Source: Gremmenia infestans
Lineage: Eukaryota > Ascomycota > Leotiomycetes > Helotiales > Hamatocanthoscyphaceae
Direction: 5' to 3'
Length of the DNA stretch: 64,000 bases
NCBI GenBank assembly: GCA_032629725.1
Contig: JAFEVB010000007.1
Span: 744,001 to 808,000 of the forward strand
The notes beneath the pieces are model-generated. The model did not search any database, was not told where the DNA came from, and saw only the letters and a program-made list of their open reading frames with translations. Positions 9,811 through 21,277 of the stretch are shown here, piece by piece (position 1 is the first letter of the stretch; each line of letters opens with the position of its first letter). The position numbers and the translations under genes were made by a program.

Positions 9811-12800
9811 TCACTCCGAACTCAAATTCTTCGTCTGCGGCTGCTGATTCATATTCAGATACGCACTCGGTACCTTTGGCACCCTGGGACTCTTCGGTGG
9901 CACGGAAATGCCCCTCCTGCTCTCAGCTCGCAGCCCGTCTCTCAACCGTTCATTATCTCTCGATCTCCCTCCTGTAAGTCTCCGCATGCCAGAACGCGTG
10001 CCGTATGCGAGAGGCTTAATCATATTCTCGAGAAAGAAGGAACCTTCACCTGTCCCAACGGGTTTTGACCGCTCGTCTTCTTCGTCGGAGAATACCTCCT
10101 CGATGTAGTCTTCATCGGATAGGTACGTTGTGACATTGCTGTGGTAATTATTTGGTGTGCTGGCCGAAGGAGATGTCACGCTGCGGGAGTGCATGCTTGG
10201 CCTAGAGGCGGCGCCTGGAGCGAGGTTGAATGCGCCGGGATTCATGGCTGTAGAACTCGTGTCGACCCTTCCGGCTGGTGGGCGCATTTCCGTGAAACCG
10301 TTTTGAAACAAGGTATTGTTGCTGCGAGCGAGGGATTGCTGGAGAATGGGGATTGTTTGCTCGTCATAGAGTTGGGCTCCAGATTCGAAGCCTTCGGCGG
10401 AAAATCCGGCTTCTGTAATTGTGCGGGAGGACCGCCCATCACTGGTGGGGGACGTGAGGGGCTCATCAAAGAAATCGTCTAGGCTGTCTAATTTCAAGAC
10501 CAAGTCCCCAATGTTTCGGTCGCCCCTGCCTTCATCTGACATCATGGTCTCAGTGCGTTCCGGTGTTGGGAAGTAGTTATATTGGAAATCGTCCACGTGG
10601 AATTCGACTTCCGGGGTCGGTACAGGCTCTGCGTTTTGGCTTTCTGCACTCTGGCACATGTAGAATGCTGCATGGACATTCGCTCTTGTAGTCTCGGCAT
10701 GTTTGGCAGGCATGGGTATAGACCAGCCTGACTCTTCTGGTATTCCAAATAAGCTCTGTGTACGCTCATATTCTTTCTTGATCGCTTTCGAGGAGGACCG
10801 CGTCATGCTCATGCGAAGATGGTGTTTATCCATCGATGTCCCAGCCATAGTCATAATCTGGTCCAAGACTTCCAAAGCTTGCGTACAGAACTCGGTCTGC
10901 AACAATCTCAGCAAGGGCGAGATCAAGTCAGGTCCGTACGACGCAATTTCTGGCTTTTTCATATCGATATCTGGGATGACGGAACAGAGGATACGCATAG
11001 TCTTGAGCTTAAACCAGGGAATGCTATTTGTCAAAAGACCCACAAGGAAAGTCAAACTGCCAAATTCCCATTGAGGAAAGAATGTTTCTCGCAAAGCAGA
11101 CACCAACTGTGCGAGGAAGTCCTTACTTGATCGGTATCGTGACGCTGCAAATCCTGTCAAAGCTCTGGCAATGGTGGTGCATCCTTTGGCCTCGGCGACT
11201 TCGGCGAGTATGCCAGCGCTCTTGATGCTTTCGGCATCGATTGATTCCTGATCCATAGCATGCAGAAACCTTGGGAAATTGGCCAATACGGCAAACAGCA
11301 AGCGACAATCATCTCCGATAAGATCGTCGTTTGGAAGTTGAATAAGCTCATTGAGGTTCTTCAGTGTCAGATCTAGACAAAGCGATGAACGTAGACCTTT
11401 GTAGACTAAGGATTGAAGGCCCTCAAATCTGCCTTCCCATCTTGGGGGTCGGCCATCCATGAGAAGTATTCGTACAGAGGGATCTGCCATTTTAAGTTTC
11501 ATTAACAGCTCCTCTAACATCGCAAGAGATTCCAAAAATTCGCGTTCATTAACAGTATCCAAACACGCGCAGGTGGTCCAAAACAGCTGTGGGAAGTTTA
11601 AAAGGTCTTCAGGCTCTAGTTTGAGGATGAGTGTCTTGAGAGTAGTCAGAATTTCCATTGAAAAAGTCTGAACATCTGGATCGTCGTCCGCAATGGTATT
11701 TGATAATCTTGCAAGCATGTCTGCCAGCATGGATTGGTCGAGAGATGTAAGGATACATCGGAAGACCTGAAAAGAACGACACGCCAGATGCCTTACGGGA
11801 CAAGAAGTCGCCCAAGTTAAAGACAATTTGCTCCACTGTTCCTGAATGCCGGGATAGGTGACTTCGAAATCCTTGACCATCTCAGTCGTAAGAAGCTCCA
11901 TCCCTGCAGGAACTTTGTTATCTTGATCGTCGACCTTGCCATTGTTGTCTTCATAGGCCCAGACAACCGCGGAATCGTGTCGTCGAATCGACTCAATGAA
12001 ACCTTCAATGGACTTTTTCGTGGGGATCGTAGTCTCGTCATCGATCTTGGATATAACCAATTCGTGTATAAGATGAATGAGCATTTCGCGGGCTTGTTCT
12101 TGCACTAGCGGAATGTAGTGATCCCAGAGTATAGTGACGACCTGGAGAAGAAGTGGCACATTCTCCAACCCGAGTTGGACTGGAGACACCATCAAATCCA
12201 CAAGTAGAATTAGCGACAACTGTCCTAATGAGAAGCCAGCTTGCTTAGCCCCAATTGGAAGTGCTTCCGAGAGCTCAGCAACATAAGGTAGCTTGACAGC
12301 ATCGGGTGGAGGGGGAATAAATTCGCGTTTCTCATTTGGAATCATGGCCTTGGGCGTAATTTGCATCAGCAAAAATTCCACAACCTTGACTCCGGCCGGA
12401 GTACTTGATAGGAAAACGACAATTTGCTTTGCGTATTCCACAAAATTTTGCTCACGCCTATCAAGGCATAATGACATGATGAAATCAAGTACAAGCTGAA
12501 CATTGCCCGCATGGGGACCTGTTGCTAGTGCTTGCCATAAAGCTTGAACTTCGTTGTGCAAAGCACTGCTAGACCTAATCGTAATCTCGAATAGATTTGT
12601 AAGCAGTACGTATGAATGAGCCGTTGGCCCCCCATTCGGATCAAGCTGCAACTCGATTATCTGGATCCAAGGGAGTATGGCAGCCACCATGTTTTGCTGT
12701 GCTGGGGCTTGGAGGTTCTTGAAATAGGCAGTAAATTCCGAGAATATCAGGAAGGCCAACTCGGGGTGCTGTCTTGACAGACGCTTTGATATTTCGAATT

Positions 12801-15800
12801 GCGCAAGTTTGTACACTGCTTTCGTCTTATCCGATATACTAATATCATAGTCTTGGATTTTAGAGCTTTTCTGTTGTCTTTCCTCAAGCGCTCTCAAAAC
12901 ATGAGCTGACTTGGATCGAATCTCGCTCATCTCGCTGCCGAGGGTATATAGTCCAAGTCCGAGCAACCTCCAGAACGGCATTGGATAGTCAGGATGCTCA
13001 AGAAGTACTTGGGTCACTACTTCGAAATAGCTTTCCAGAACTTTGGGCACTTCCGCGAGGTAGCATTTCGATATTGAATTCTCCAGGAGATATGTAAAAT
13101 CTTTGTTATGCACGATCAAGTTCTTCAGCGCCCTTCTCCCAATGACATGCATTCTGTCACTACCGACATTGAAGATGGTATCGATCCAGGAGAGCATACG
13201 TCGAATATCGAATTGGAGATTTGCTCGGCTCTCGGTAGTAATGCTGACAGGCCCACCGCATAATGCTGCCATGGCACTCAGCGCTGCTGTTCGAAGATTC
13301 CTCTTCTCGATCTCCATGGCAGCAGTAAGTGTCCCTCGCTCTCCTAGACTTTGCTGATTGATCATCGATTGTCTCATGCTATCTTCCCTTTGCCGTATCT
13401 GTGTCTGGTTTGGTGAGTATCCACACCAGTCTTCCATCAAGGCAAATGCCGATTTCCTTGCTTCGAACGTCATCCAGCGAGCAGGATCCTTGGTGCGATT
13501 TATTCCTTCGAACAGCTCTTCCATCAAGCCACAGTAGTGCCTTCGGAGCTTCTGGAATTCCCAATCCATCTGGACGTCTCCGTCCATGAGGAACAATTTG
13601 AGATCTTTGGTATAGACTACTAGGTTGTTCAGTATCCAGTCATCTTGATATATATCTGAATCTTTCAAGAAATGTGACGTCAACCGATACACATGGGTGA
13701 TCTCAGTCCTCAGCAAGTCCATTCTCCGATTCCTTCTAGGGCTACTCGCGGTTCGCTGATGTATTCGAGCTCTTGCATCATCATTACATCGGCTGACTGC
13801 ATCTTGAAGCTCTTCTAGTAAAGTCTTGTAAATATTGACATTGATAGACCCAAGAGCCACAACAACTGCATCTCGTATAGAAGCAGGCCCAACAGAAAGC
13901 AACGGAGTGACATATTTGAATAAAGACCGAGCAGAAGTAATCTTGTCCTGTGCTTGTGCTGATTTTGACCCCTTCCGATTGTGCTGACTTGTAGGAGTCA
14001 CAGCTTGCTGCTGGCCACCTTTGTCAGACAGAGTCGTACATGCGACTATCAAATACAGCTTCCACTGCTCAATCAACACTTCTGGTGGTGTGGTGGACGG
14101 CTTTGAAAGCATACGACCACTGCCATTCTCAAATCTGTCGAATGAGCCGTACTGAGGACCTCGAGCTGCTTCTGACAAGGCCGCAATGCCTCTATACATC
14201 TGTAGAATTCGATTGCAGATGAGTTCCCGTCCGAGCGTTACAGCAAAGGGGCAACGGTCATAACTGATTCGAATCAGATTTGGGAAAATCTTGAACCATA
14301 GCGTTGTGTCATATGAAATTTCACTGCTGCAGAGCTCAATCAGAGCACTCTGTGAATTGCTTTTGCGCATTCCTCTCTGCAGTCGGCTTCGCTCAGCAAC
14401 TGACAGATGCTCATCGTTGAAATCCATGACTCTTAGGGAGTCGCCTTCGAGGATGTGAATTAATCGACCGTTATCTTGCCCAAGTGCCGTATCGAATTCT
14501 GTGATAAGACGCAGGACAGTGACTGCAAAAGCGCGTACTCTCCTAGACTGAGAGCAAAGGAAAAACAAACCATGAGACTCGAGCTCATCGACTTGAGCCC
14601 AGATTCCGGAAATATCCAACTTCATCCCGCGCTTCTCGGAAGTTATGTCTTCAGAGGCGTCTGTGACAGCTTCCTTTGTTTTATGTTTAATTTCCTCTAT
14701 CCATATTTGCAGCAGTTCAACATATAGCTTGAGCGTACTCTCAATGTGACCAGGCCCAAGCATGCCACCTTCTGACATGGTAGCATATCTGTCATCGAAG
14801 TTGAAGATAAATCGTGCAAAACCGATTGTTACCTGCTGGGCTTGAGATTGGCGGGCAATGGACTTGAGTGATTGCGCCGAAGACTCAGCAATGTTATACT
14901 GAACATGTGCTGTCCCAGTACATAGAAGATTTACTAGTGATTTAATGGGGATATCAACTGATAGGCACCGAGGAAGAGCTTGTACCGCAACATGAAGAAG
15001 CTCATAAAAGCCTTGTTTTTGATCTGATGGGCTTAGGTGGTCGTCACGTCGGCCGAAATTGAACGTTTCTGCAATAGGGGTCTTCGGTGCAGGGCTGTTG
15101 AACTTCTCATCAAGGACTGCTTGACCACCGAAAGTATTGTCACAAATGATGGTGATCTTGCCAAGTATCTCACAAAATCTTGCATAGTACTCTCTCGCCA
15201 CGTCACCGAGAGCATTCGTAAGAACAGGACGGGACAGACGGTCCTCTACTTTGGGAGTTGGCTGCGGTGGAAGGACTGAACTTCGCGGCGCTGTCATTAT
15301 TGGAGATGTGGGAGTTCTGTCGTAGGATGGTAATGGCTGGTAATGTTGTGGAAATGGCGGTCTCCCTTGGTCTGCTTTTTCAAGATCTGACATGATTGCA
15401 AGGAAGGCTCTGATGCCAATGACCATCTTCTCTGGTTCTAGTTGCTCTATTTTGAAGTTGCCTAATTCCCTGGTAGATGCAAAGAGATCGGCATTAATCA
15501 AGGGGAAGACTATTGTCCGGAAACAAAAGTCTTGATGTTTAAAACCGATGATTCGAATAATTTGTATGAGGGGTTCCGCAATTGAGGGATCTGTCGAAAT
15601 GTACGATCTTCTCCCATGCGGTAAGACTAGCTTCATAACCTCCTCAAGCTTCTTTATGGTGACATTTAGGGTATCAGATGAACGGTATAGATAGGTCCAA
15701 AGCAAGCGAGAAATAACCTGCAAACAAATGGGCCTGGAAAACCGATCCTTGAATTTGGGCTGCAATGGCAATACAAGCTGAAGCCATTGGGTAGCGAAGG

Positions 15801-17694
15801 TTTCAATTGGAGAGACACATAGTAGGGTAGCTGTTAATGGAAAGGCCACAGACCAGTGTCGAGGCTTCACAAACATTAACGCAAGGCGAGGTCTAATGGT
15901 TGAGAGAACCTCTGTCCACTTTGGCATATTCAATTCCGTGTGTGCGGTCGCGGCAACTGGGAGGAGGAGAATTTCGAGCGCTTGGCAATAAGCATACTTG
16001 AGGCGATGGCCATGCGACCTGGCAAAGAAACGACTAAGAGAGATCATGAAATCGCAAGACTGATCCCACGCCTCTTCTGGGTATGTCTTGATGCGTAAAT
16101 GCTTCATACCCCCAAGCACAAGTTCCATCCATCCTTCGGTTTCGCGGTTCGCTGGACTCTTCCCTACTAGGTCTTTCTGTGACTTCTCAAGATCCGCAAT
16201 AAAGCGATCGGTAACGCTGTCGAAATTTATCTCGCTCATAACTCCAAGGAGTTGACTGAAGAGAAACCAATTTGCCATCTTTAACGGCGAATTATTGAGT
16301 TGATCCGCGTCGGCGATTTTCAATTGTCCAAATATGATTTTCTCCAACTTGTCTTCCATCTCGGGGGTTATACGTGCTAACGTACTTTGACCGATGACCT
16401 CTATCAAAACCCTACACAATATAAATATTGAAGCGGTCGACCGGCGTTCGGCCTGGGCAACAAGTTCTTGTCGGGCAGCAATGGAAGGCAGGGGAACAGT
16501 GGTATCCTCTTGGTGCATATGAGGTGGTTCTGTATTTCTTCGTATAAGCTGGCCGGGTAGGGCATTGTTCCGTGACTAGTTCAGATGATCAGTATGATTT
16601 CGTCCTTGCAACCAGGAGACCTACATGTTGAAGCTGTGTACGGGCTTCATTAGCATCATCGCTCTTCTTTCTGCGCCATAACATCATTGAGTCTATCAGA
16701 GGTTTGGGCTTTTGGCTGGCAATATGACCCAGGGCAGAAATCAACTGATCGAAAGTCGGATCTGCGCCAAGACCACAGATTTGATCTATTTGAGGCTCTG
16801 GGTCAAGAGGCATAGTTATGCATTGGTTTACTTTCTCTTCGGCTTGGGCAATGAACTGCGAGGATTTGTTAGGACTTCTACGATGGGCACAATGCGGAGG
16901 ACTGACAGATGTGAACAAGACATGCAAAGCATATTCCCCCACGGTCTTGACTTCCTCTTTATGATGATGTCGCGAGTGCGAGGGATGGTGACTATGTTCT
17001 CTGCGGCTTCTATTACTGTGCATACGTTCCACCCTCCTTTGCGTCAGGTTATTGTTGCTGTTCTCCGTAGAGTTCGTCATTCGTTCGGGAACTAATGTCG
17101 TGTTCGAACTGAAGGATGTGCCAGTAGCCATGCTTGACATTGTCGAGGCATAATGGTCGCCCATATTGGATGCATCAGACCTCTCTCCACCAGCAGCGGC
17201 AATTATCTGAGGGCTGAGTGGACTGGAGGAAGTACTTGCATAGCTGCCATTTCTCGAATGTTGTATGCCATGGACAATGCTGGTCTGGCGGTTATGCGTT
17301 TTCGAGTCGTTCAACCTGCTCCCGGCATGCAGACGTGGTGATAGGTTCGGCGGAGGGGTTTGCAGGTCTGAGGGGTGGTTGTTCACAAGGTACCCCGCGG
17401 TATGAGGAGTAGTGTGAGATGGCAGAGGTTCCCTTTCCCTTCCGTTCCCGTTTCTCGAGGTAGTGGTGGAGAGTTTCAGCGTGGCATTCCAAACTTCGGT
17501 GTCTGTGGGGGAGAAGTTGTTTGTCAACCTCTCGCTCAAGTTGTCTGGTGTTTGGGCTTCGAGACAGAGTTAGCAAGGATATGCGACGGACAATCAAGAG
17601 GCTCAAAAAAGGGGGGGGCATAAGGGCAAAGCCAGAGCCAAAGCCAAAGCCCCTAGAGTGTTTCTGATACACTAGATGACATACCGGCACTCAT
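9811..17694 (-). CDS. PAG1: Cell morphogenesis protein PAG1 (Tao3/Mor2/Furry)
   Basis: Four exons: 17694-17685, 17556-16907, 16855-16625 and 16575-9811; 2551 residues, normal for this giant HEAT-like scaffold. Introns are 128, 51 and 49 nt. The 51-nt intron (16906-16856, GTCAGT...CGCAG) is a multiple of three without a stop; removing it restores the conserved HVLFTS-FIAQAEEK junction. The first acceptor could be the AG used here or another 12 nt on (MSAAQTPDNL or MSADNL). Residues ~1-190 are low-complexity Ser/Thr/His-rich. The MOR2-PAG1 N-terminal region starts near KTVGEYALHVLF and includes DPEPQIDQICGLGADPTFDQL. The rest is long helical repeats with an acidic tail segment (SDEDYIEEVFSDEEDE). 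Tao3/Mor2 homologues scaffold the RAM/MOR pathway of NDR kinase (Cbk1/Orb6/COT1) and control polarised growth. Confidence 0.95.
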
Positions 17695-19139
17695 AACGAC
17701 ACGTGATCAACTATGCAACATCTCCATCACATCACCAGGGCGAGCAAGCACTGAGAAGAGGTGTATCGCGTAGGTTTCTTATGCTGTGGCATGGTTGGGT
17801 CTTGAGATTGAAGGGGACCGCCGCTTGTGTCCGCAATCGTGAAATAAAATGGAGGGTAATTGCCCGTAGTATCCTGCAGGGACCAAATAGATGGCCTGGG
17901 CGCGAACTCCTAGTGGATAGAATAGATTCTTCAAATAGGCCCAATATAAAGAAAGCAATATAAAACCTACAAATGCTATTGCTATTGCACAGAACTCAAT
18001 GGCTTCACAGAGTGAAAGTGAGAGTGAGCGTGACATGGTCTTTGGATTCCTCGAAATACAGTAGAGTAGGTACTTCACTGTACAGGTTGACGTACAATAT
18101 TCACAGAGCCAGAACTAGAACTAGAACTAGAACTGCTCTAGACGTACTCCGTAGCCTTCTCTTTGCGAGGACTTGATCATATGATATGATGCGGCTGGTT
18201 CTACGGACTCTAGGTACATGCTTCCAAAGGTAAGTATATCCTCCGTAAATACATCAAATGGCCCGAAAATGGACCGAGATCCAAAGTGATCTGTTTCGGC
18301 CCGTGTGAGAGCATTGTCAGATGACCCGAGAAGCATTACGGAGTAAGAAAGTGCAAAGCAAAGCTTCCTTTGGGTGGCATGTTTGTTTCTTCTATCAACG
18401 ACTAGGTACCAGTACCAACTACTAGGTACGATATGTAGAGTCAAGTAGCCGGCAGGTTTGCCACATGTTTTCCAAGGCAGCAAACAAGGGAGACTTTTAT
18501 AAAAACATAATCGTCTCTCATGATTCCCCTTCATGATTCATGATACAGTACAAGTACATGTACATTTTGACCATTGACTGCGGAAAGGTCCGCTTCGAGA
18601 ACCTTCGGGTAGTTTTGGAAGATTACACCCGGATGAGGCAACGCCGATAAGAAGACAGACAGACAATACAGTAACTTCTTTTTTGTTGAATAACTTCAGC
18701 AAGGGCAAAACGGTCAACGTCGACTCCTCTGCTTAAGAATACTTTTAAATTGCAATATCTGTCTTTTTGGATAACCCCCGAGTACCAGAAAAACTCTCTC
18801 TACCTTACAGCTCCGTGTTCTTTGTACAGATCAGTAGGTAGCCGGCAACCGGATACGGCTATTATCCTCCGCGCTATCTTCCCTTCCTCTTGCTTGCTCC
18901 AGAGTGGAGTGGCTCGAGTGGACCACTTTATTCACCACCCGCTGGACTTGACTTTGGCTTTGCCTCTTGCGACACATCCCCAGACAATATTAAGTCGGCA
19001 ATCTCCCCACAGCCCGGTCCCGTTTCCCATTTCAATCTATTGCTCGCCTCTTGTTCGCCTCGATCGCTGAACCCAATACTGTCTGTCCTTCTCTCTGTTT
19101 GCACACCGTCTTCGGGCCCACATCCACCACCTTTCCGCC
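17695..19139. promoter_or_regulatory. Divergent intergenic region, PAG1 / P450 reductase
   Basis: The 1.45 kb between the divergent starts must hold both promoters. A short tandem repeat of agaact units lies near 18112-18134. The - strand ORF at 17779-18078 has one hydrophobic segment but no other support. The last 200 bp before the reductase ATG are pyrimidine-rich, as is usual for fungal leaders. No specific factor site was recognised. Confidence 0.5.
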
Positions 19140-21277
19140 ATGGCACAACTTGACACTCTGGACATCGTTGTCCTCGCCGTCATCCTCTGCGGATCCGTTG
19201 CCTACTTCACTAAAGGGACATATTGGGGAATTGCAAAGGATCCCTATGCCTCCACCTACTCTGCCGCCAATGGCAACAAGGCAGCCAAGACGAGAAATAT
19301 TGTGGAGAAGATGGATGAGACGGGTAAGAATTGTGTCGTCTTTTACGGATCTCAAACCGGCACAGCAGAGGATTATGCCTCTAGGTTAGCAAAGGAGGGG
19401 AAGAGTCGATTCGGTCTGGAGACAATGGTGGCAGATTTGGAAGACTACGAATATGAAAATCTCGATACCTTCCCAGAGGACAAAGTCGCCGTTTTCGTCC
19501 TGGCTACCTACGGCGAGGGTGAGCCAACCGATAACGCTGTTGATTTCTACGAATTCATCACTGGAGATGAGCCGACTTTCTCTGAATCCTCCGAGCCCCC
19601 ACTCGGCAACTTGAAGTTCGTTGCTTTCGGTCTGGGCAACAACACCTACGAGCACTACAACTCAATGGTTCGCAACGTCAGCAAAGCATTGGAGAAGCTC
19701 GGAGCTGTCAAGATTGGTTCGGCTGGAGAAGGGGATGATGGAGCCGGTACTATGGAAGAAGACTTTCTAGCCTGGAAGGACCCTATGTGGACCGCTCTTG
19801 CAGAGAAGATGGGTCTCGAAGAGCGTGAGGCAGTTTACGAGCCCGTGTTCGCCATTACTGAGAAGGAAGAATTGACAAAAGATTCCCCTGAGGTTTACCT
19901 TGGAGAGCCCAACAAGATGCACCTCGAGGGTACTTCGAAGGGTCCATACAACGCCCACAACCCCTACATCGCCCCAATTTCCGAATCACGGGAAATCTTC
20001 ACAGTCAAAGACCGAAACTGCCTACACCTGGAAATCGATATCAGCGGGTCAAATCTAAGCTACCAGACAGGAGACCATATTGCTGTCTGGCCAACAAATG
20101 CAGGCAAAGAAGTGGACAGATTCCTTGCGGTCACTGGCCTTTTGCCAAAGCGAGACGCTGTCATTAGTGTCAAGGCTCTGGACCCAACAGCCAAAGTACC
20201 TTTCCCAGCACCAACAACTTACGATGCAATTGTCCGGTACCATATGGAAATTTGTGCTCCTGTCTCTCGTCAATTCGTTGCAACCTTGGCCCCATTCGCC
20301 CCGACTGAAGATGCAAAGGCAGAAATGGCTAAGTTGGGAAGTGACAAAGATTATTTCCACGAGAAAATCAGCAACAAGTACTTGAACATTGCCCAGACAT
20401 TGGAGGTTATTGGAGGCGGGGAACAATGGTCCGCCATTCCTTTCTCTGCCTTCATTGAAGGTCTTACCAAAGTTCAGCCGAGATACTACTCAATCTCATC
20501 ATCATCGCTGGTTCAAAAGCACAAGATCTCGATCACCGCTGTCGTTGAGTCGATCCAAATTCCAGGTCGAACAGATGCTCTTAAGGGAGTAACAACAAAC
20601 TACCTGCTAGCCCTGAAGCAAAAGCAACACGGCGACCCCAACCCAGATCCTCACGGACTGACTTACGACATCACCGGCCCCCGAAACAAGTACGATGGCG
20701 TCCACGTCCCAGTCCATGTCCGCCATTCGAACTTCAAGCTCCCCTCCGACCCTTCCAAGCCCATTATCATGATCGGGCCCGGTACCGGAGTTGCACCCTT
20801 CCGTGGCTTCGTACAAGAGCGCGCTCAACAAGCCAAGAACGGCGAGGATGTAGGCAGGACGCTTCTGTTCTTCGGCTGCAGAAAGCAGTCTGAAGATTTC
20901 CTGTACTCTGAAGAGTGGAAGGAATACAAGGAGGCTCTCGGCGACAAGTTTGAGCTCATCACTGCCTTTTCTCGCGAGGCATCTAAGAAAGTATATGTGC
21001 AGCATCGTCTGGAGGAATATGCCAAAGAGGTCAACGAGCTGTTGCTGCAGAAGGCATACTTTTATGTTTGTGGTGATGCAGCAAATATGGCGAGGGAGGT
21101 CAACATTGTGTTGGCGAAAATTATCGCGGAGCAGAGGGGTGTGCCAGAGGTGAAGGGTGAGGAGGTTGTTAAGGCTATGAGGTCTTCAAGTCAATACCAG
21201 GTACGTTCCCAGATTTTTCTATCAGCGAGACGGGCAATTGCTAATGTTTTAAATTATAGGAGGATGTTTGGTCGTGA
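19140..21277 (+). CDS. NADPH-cytochrome P450 reductase
   Basis: Exon 1 is 19140-21200; a 59-nt intron (GTACGT...TTATAG) leads to an 18-nt last exon 21260-21277 that encodes only EDVWS and the stop. Total 692 residues, the family size. Residues ~8-25 form the N-terminal ER membrane anchor. The FMN domain has YGSQTGTAEDYA, ATYGEGEPTDNA and FGLGNNTYEHYN. The FAD domain has RYYSISSSS and a TTNYLLALK segment. The NADPH site shows GPGTGVAPFRGF and CGDAANMA, and the essential near-terminal Trp is in the last exon. It passes electrons from NADPH to microsomal P450s (sterol C14-demethylation, secondary metabolism). If the intron were retained the Trp would be lost and replaced by a long unrelated tail. 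Confidence 0.97.

Noticed and set aside
17779..18078. 99-codon - frame with one membrane-like segment in the PAG1/reductase promoter
   Set aside because: Low-complexity SLSLSLCE start caused by a simple repeat; no homology signal and located in a promoter region.
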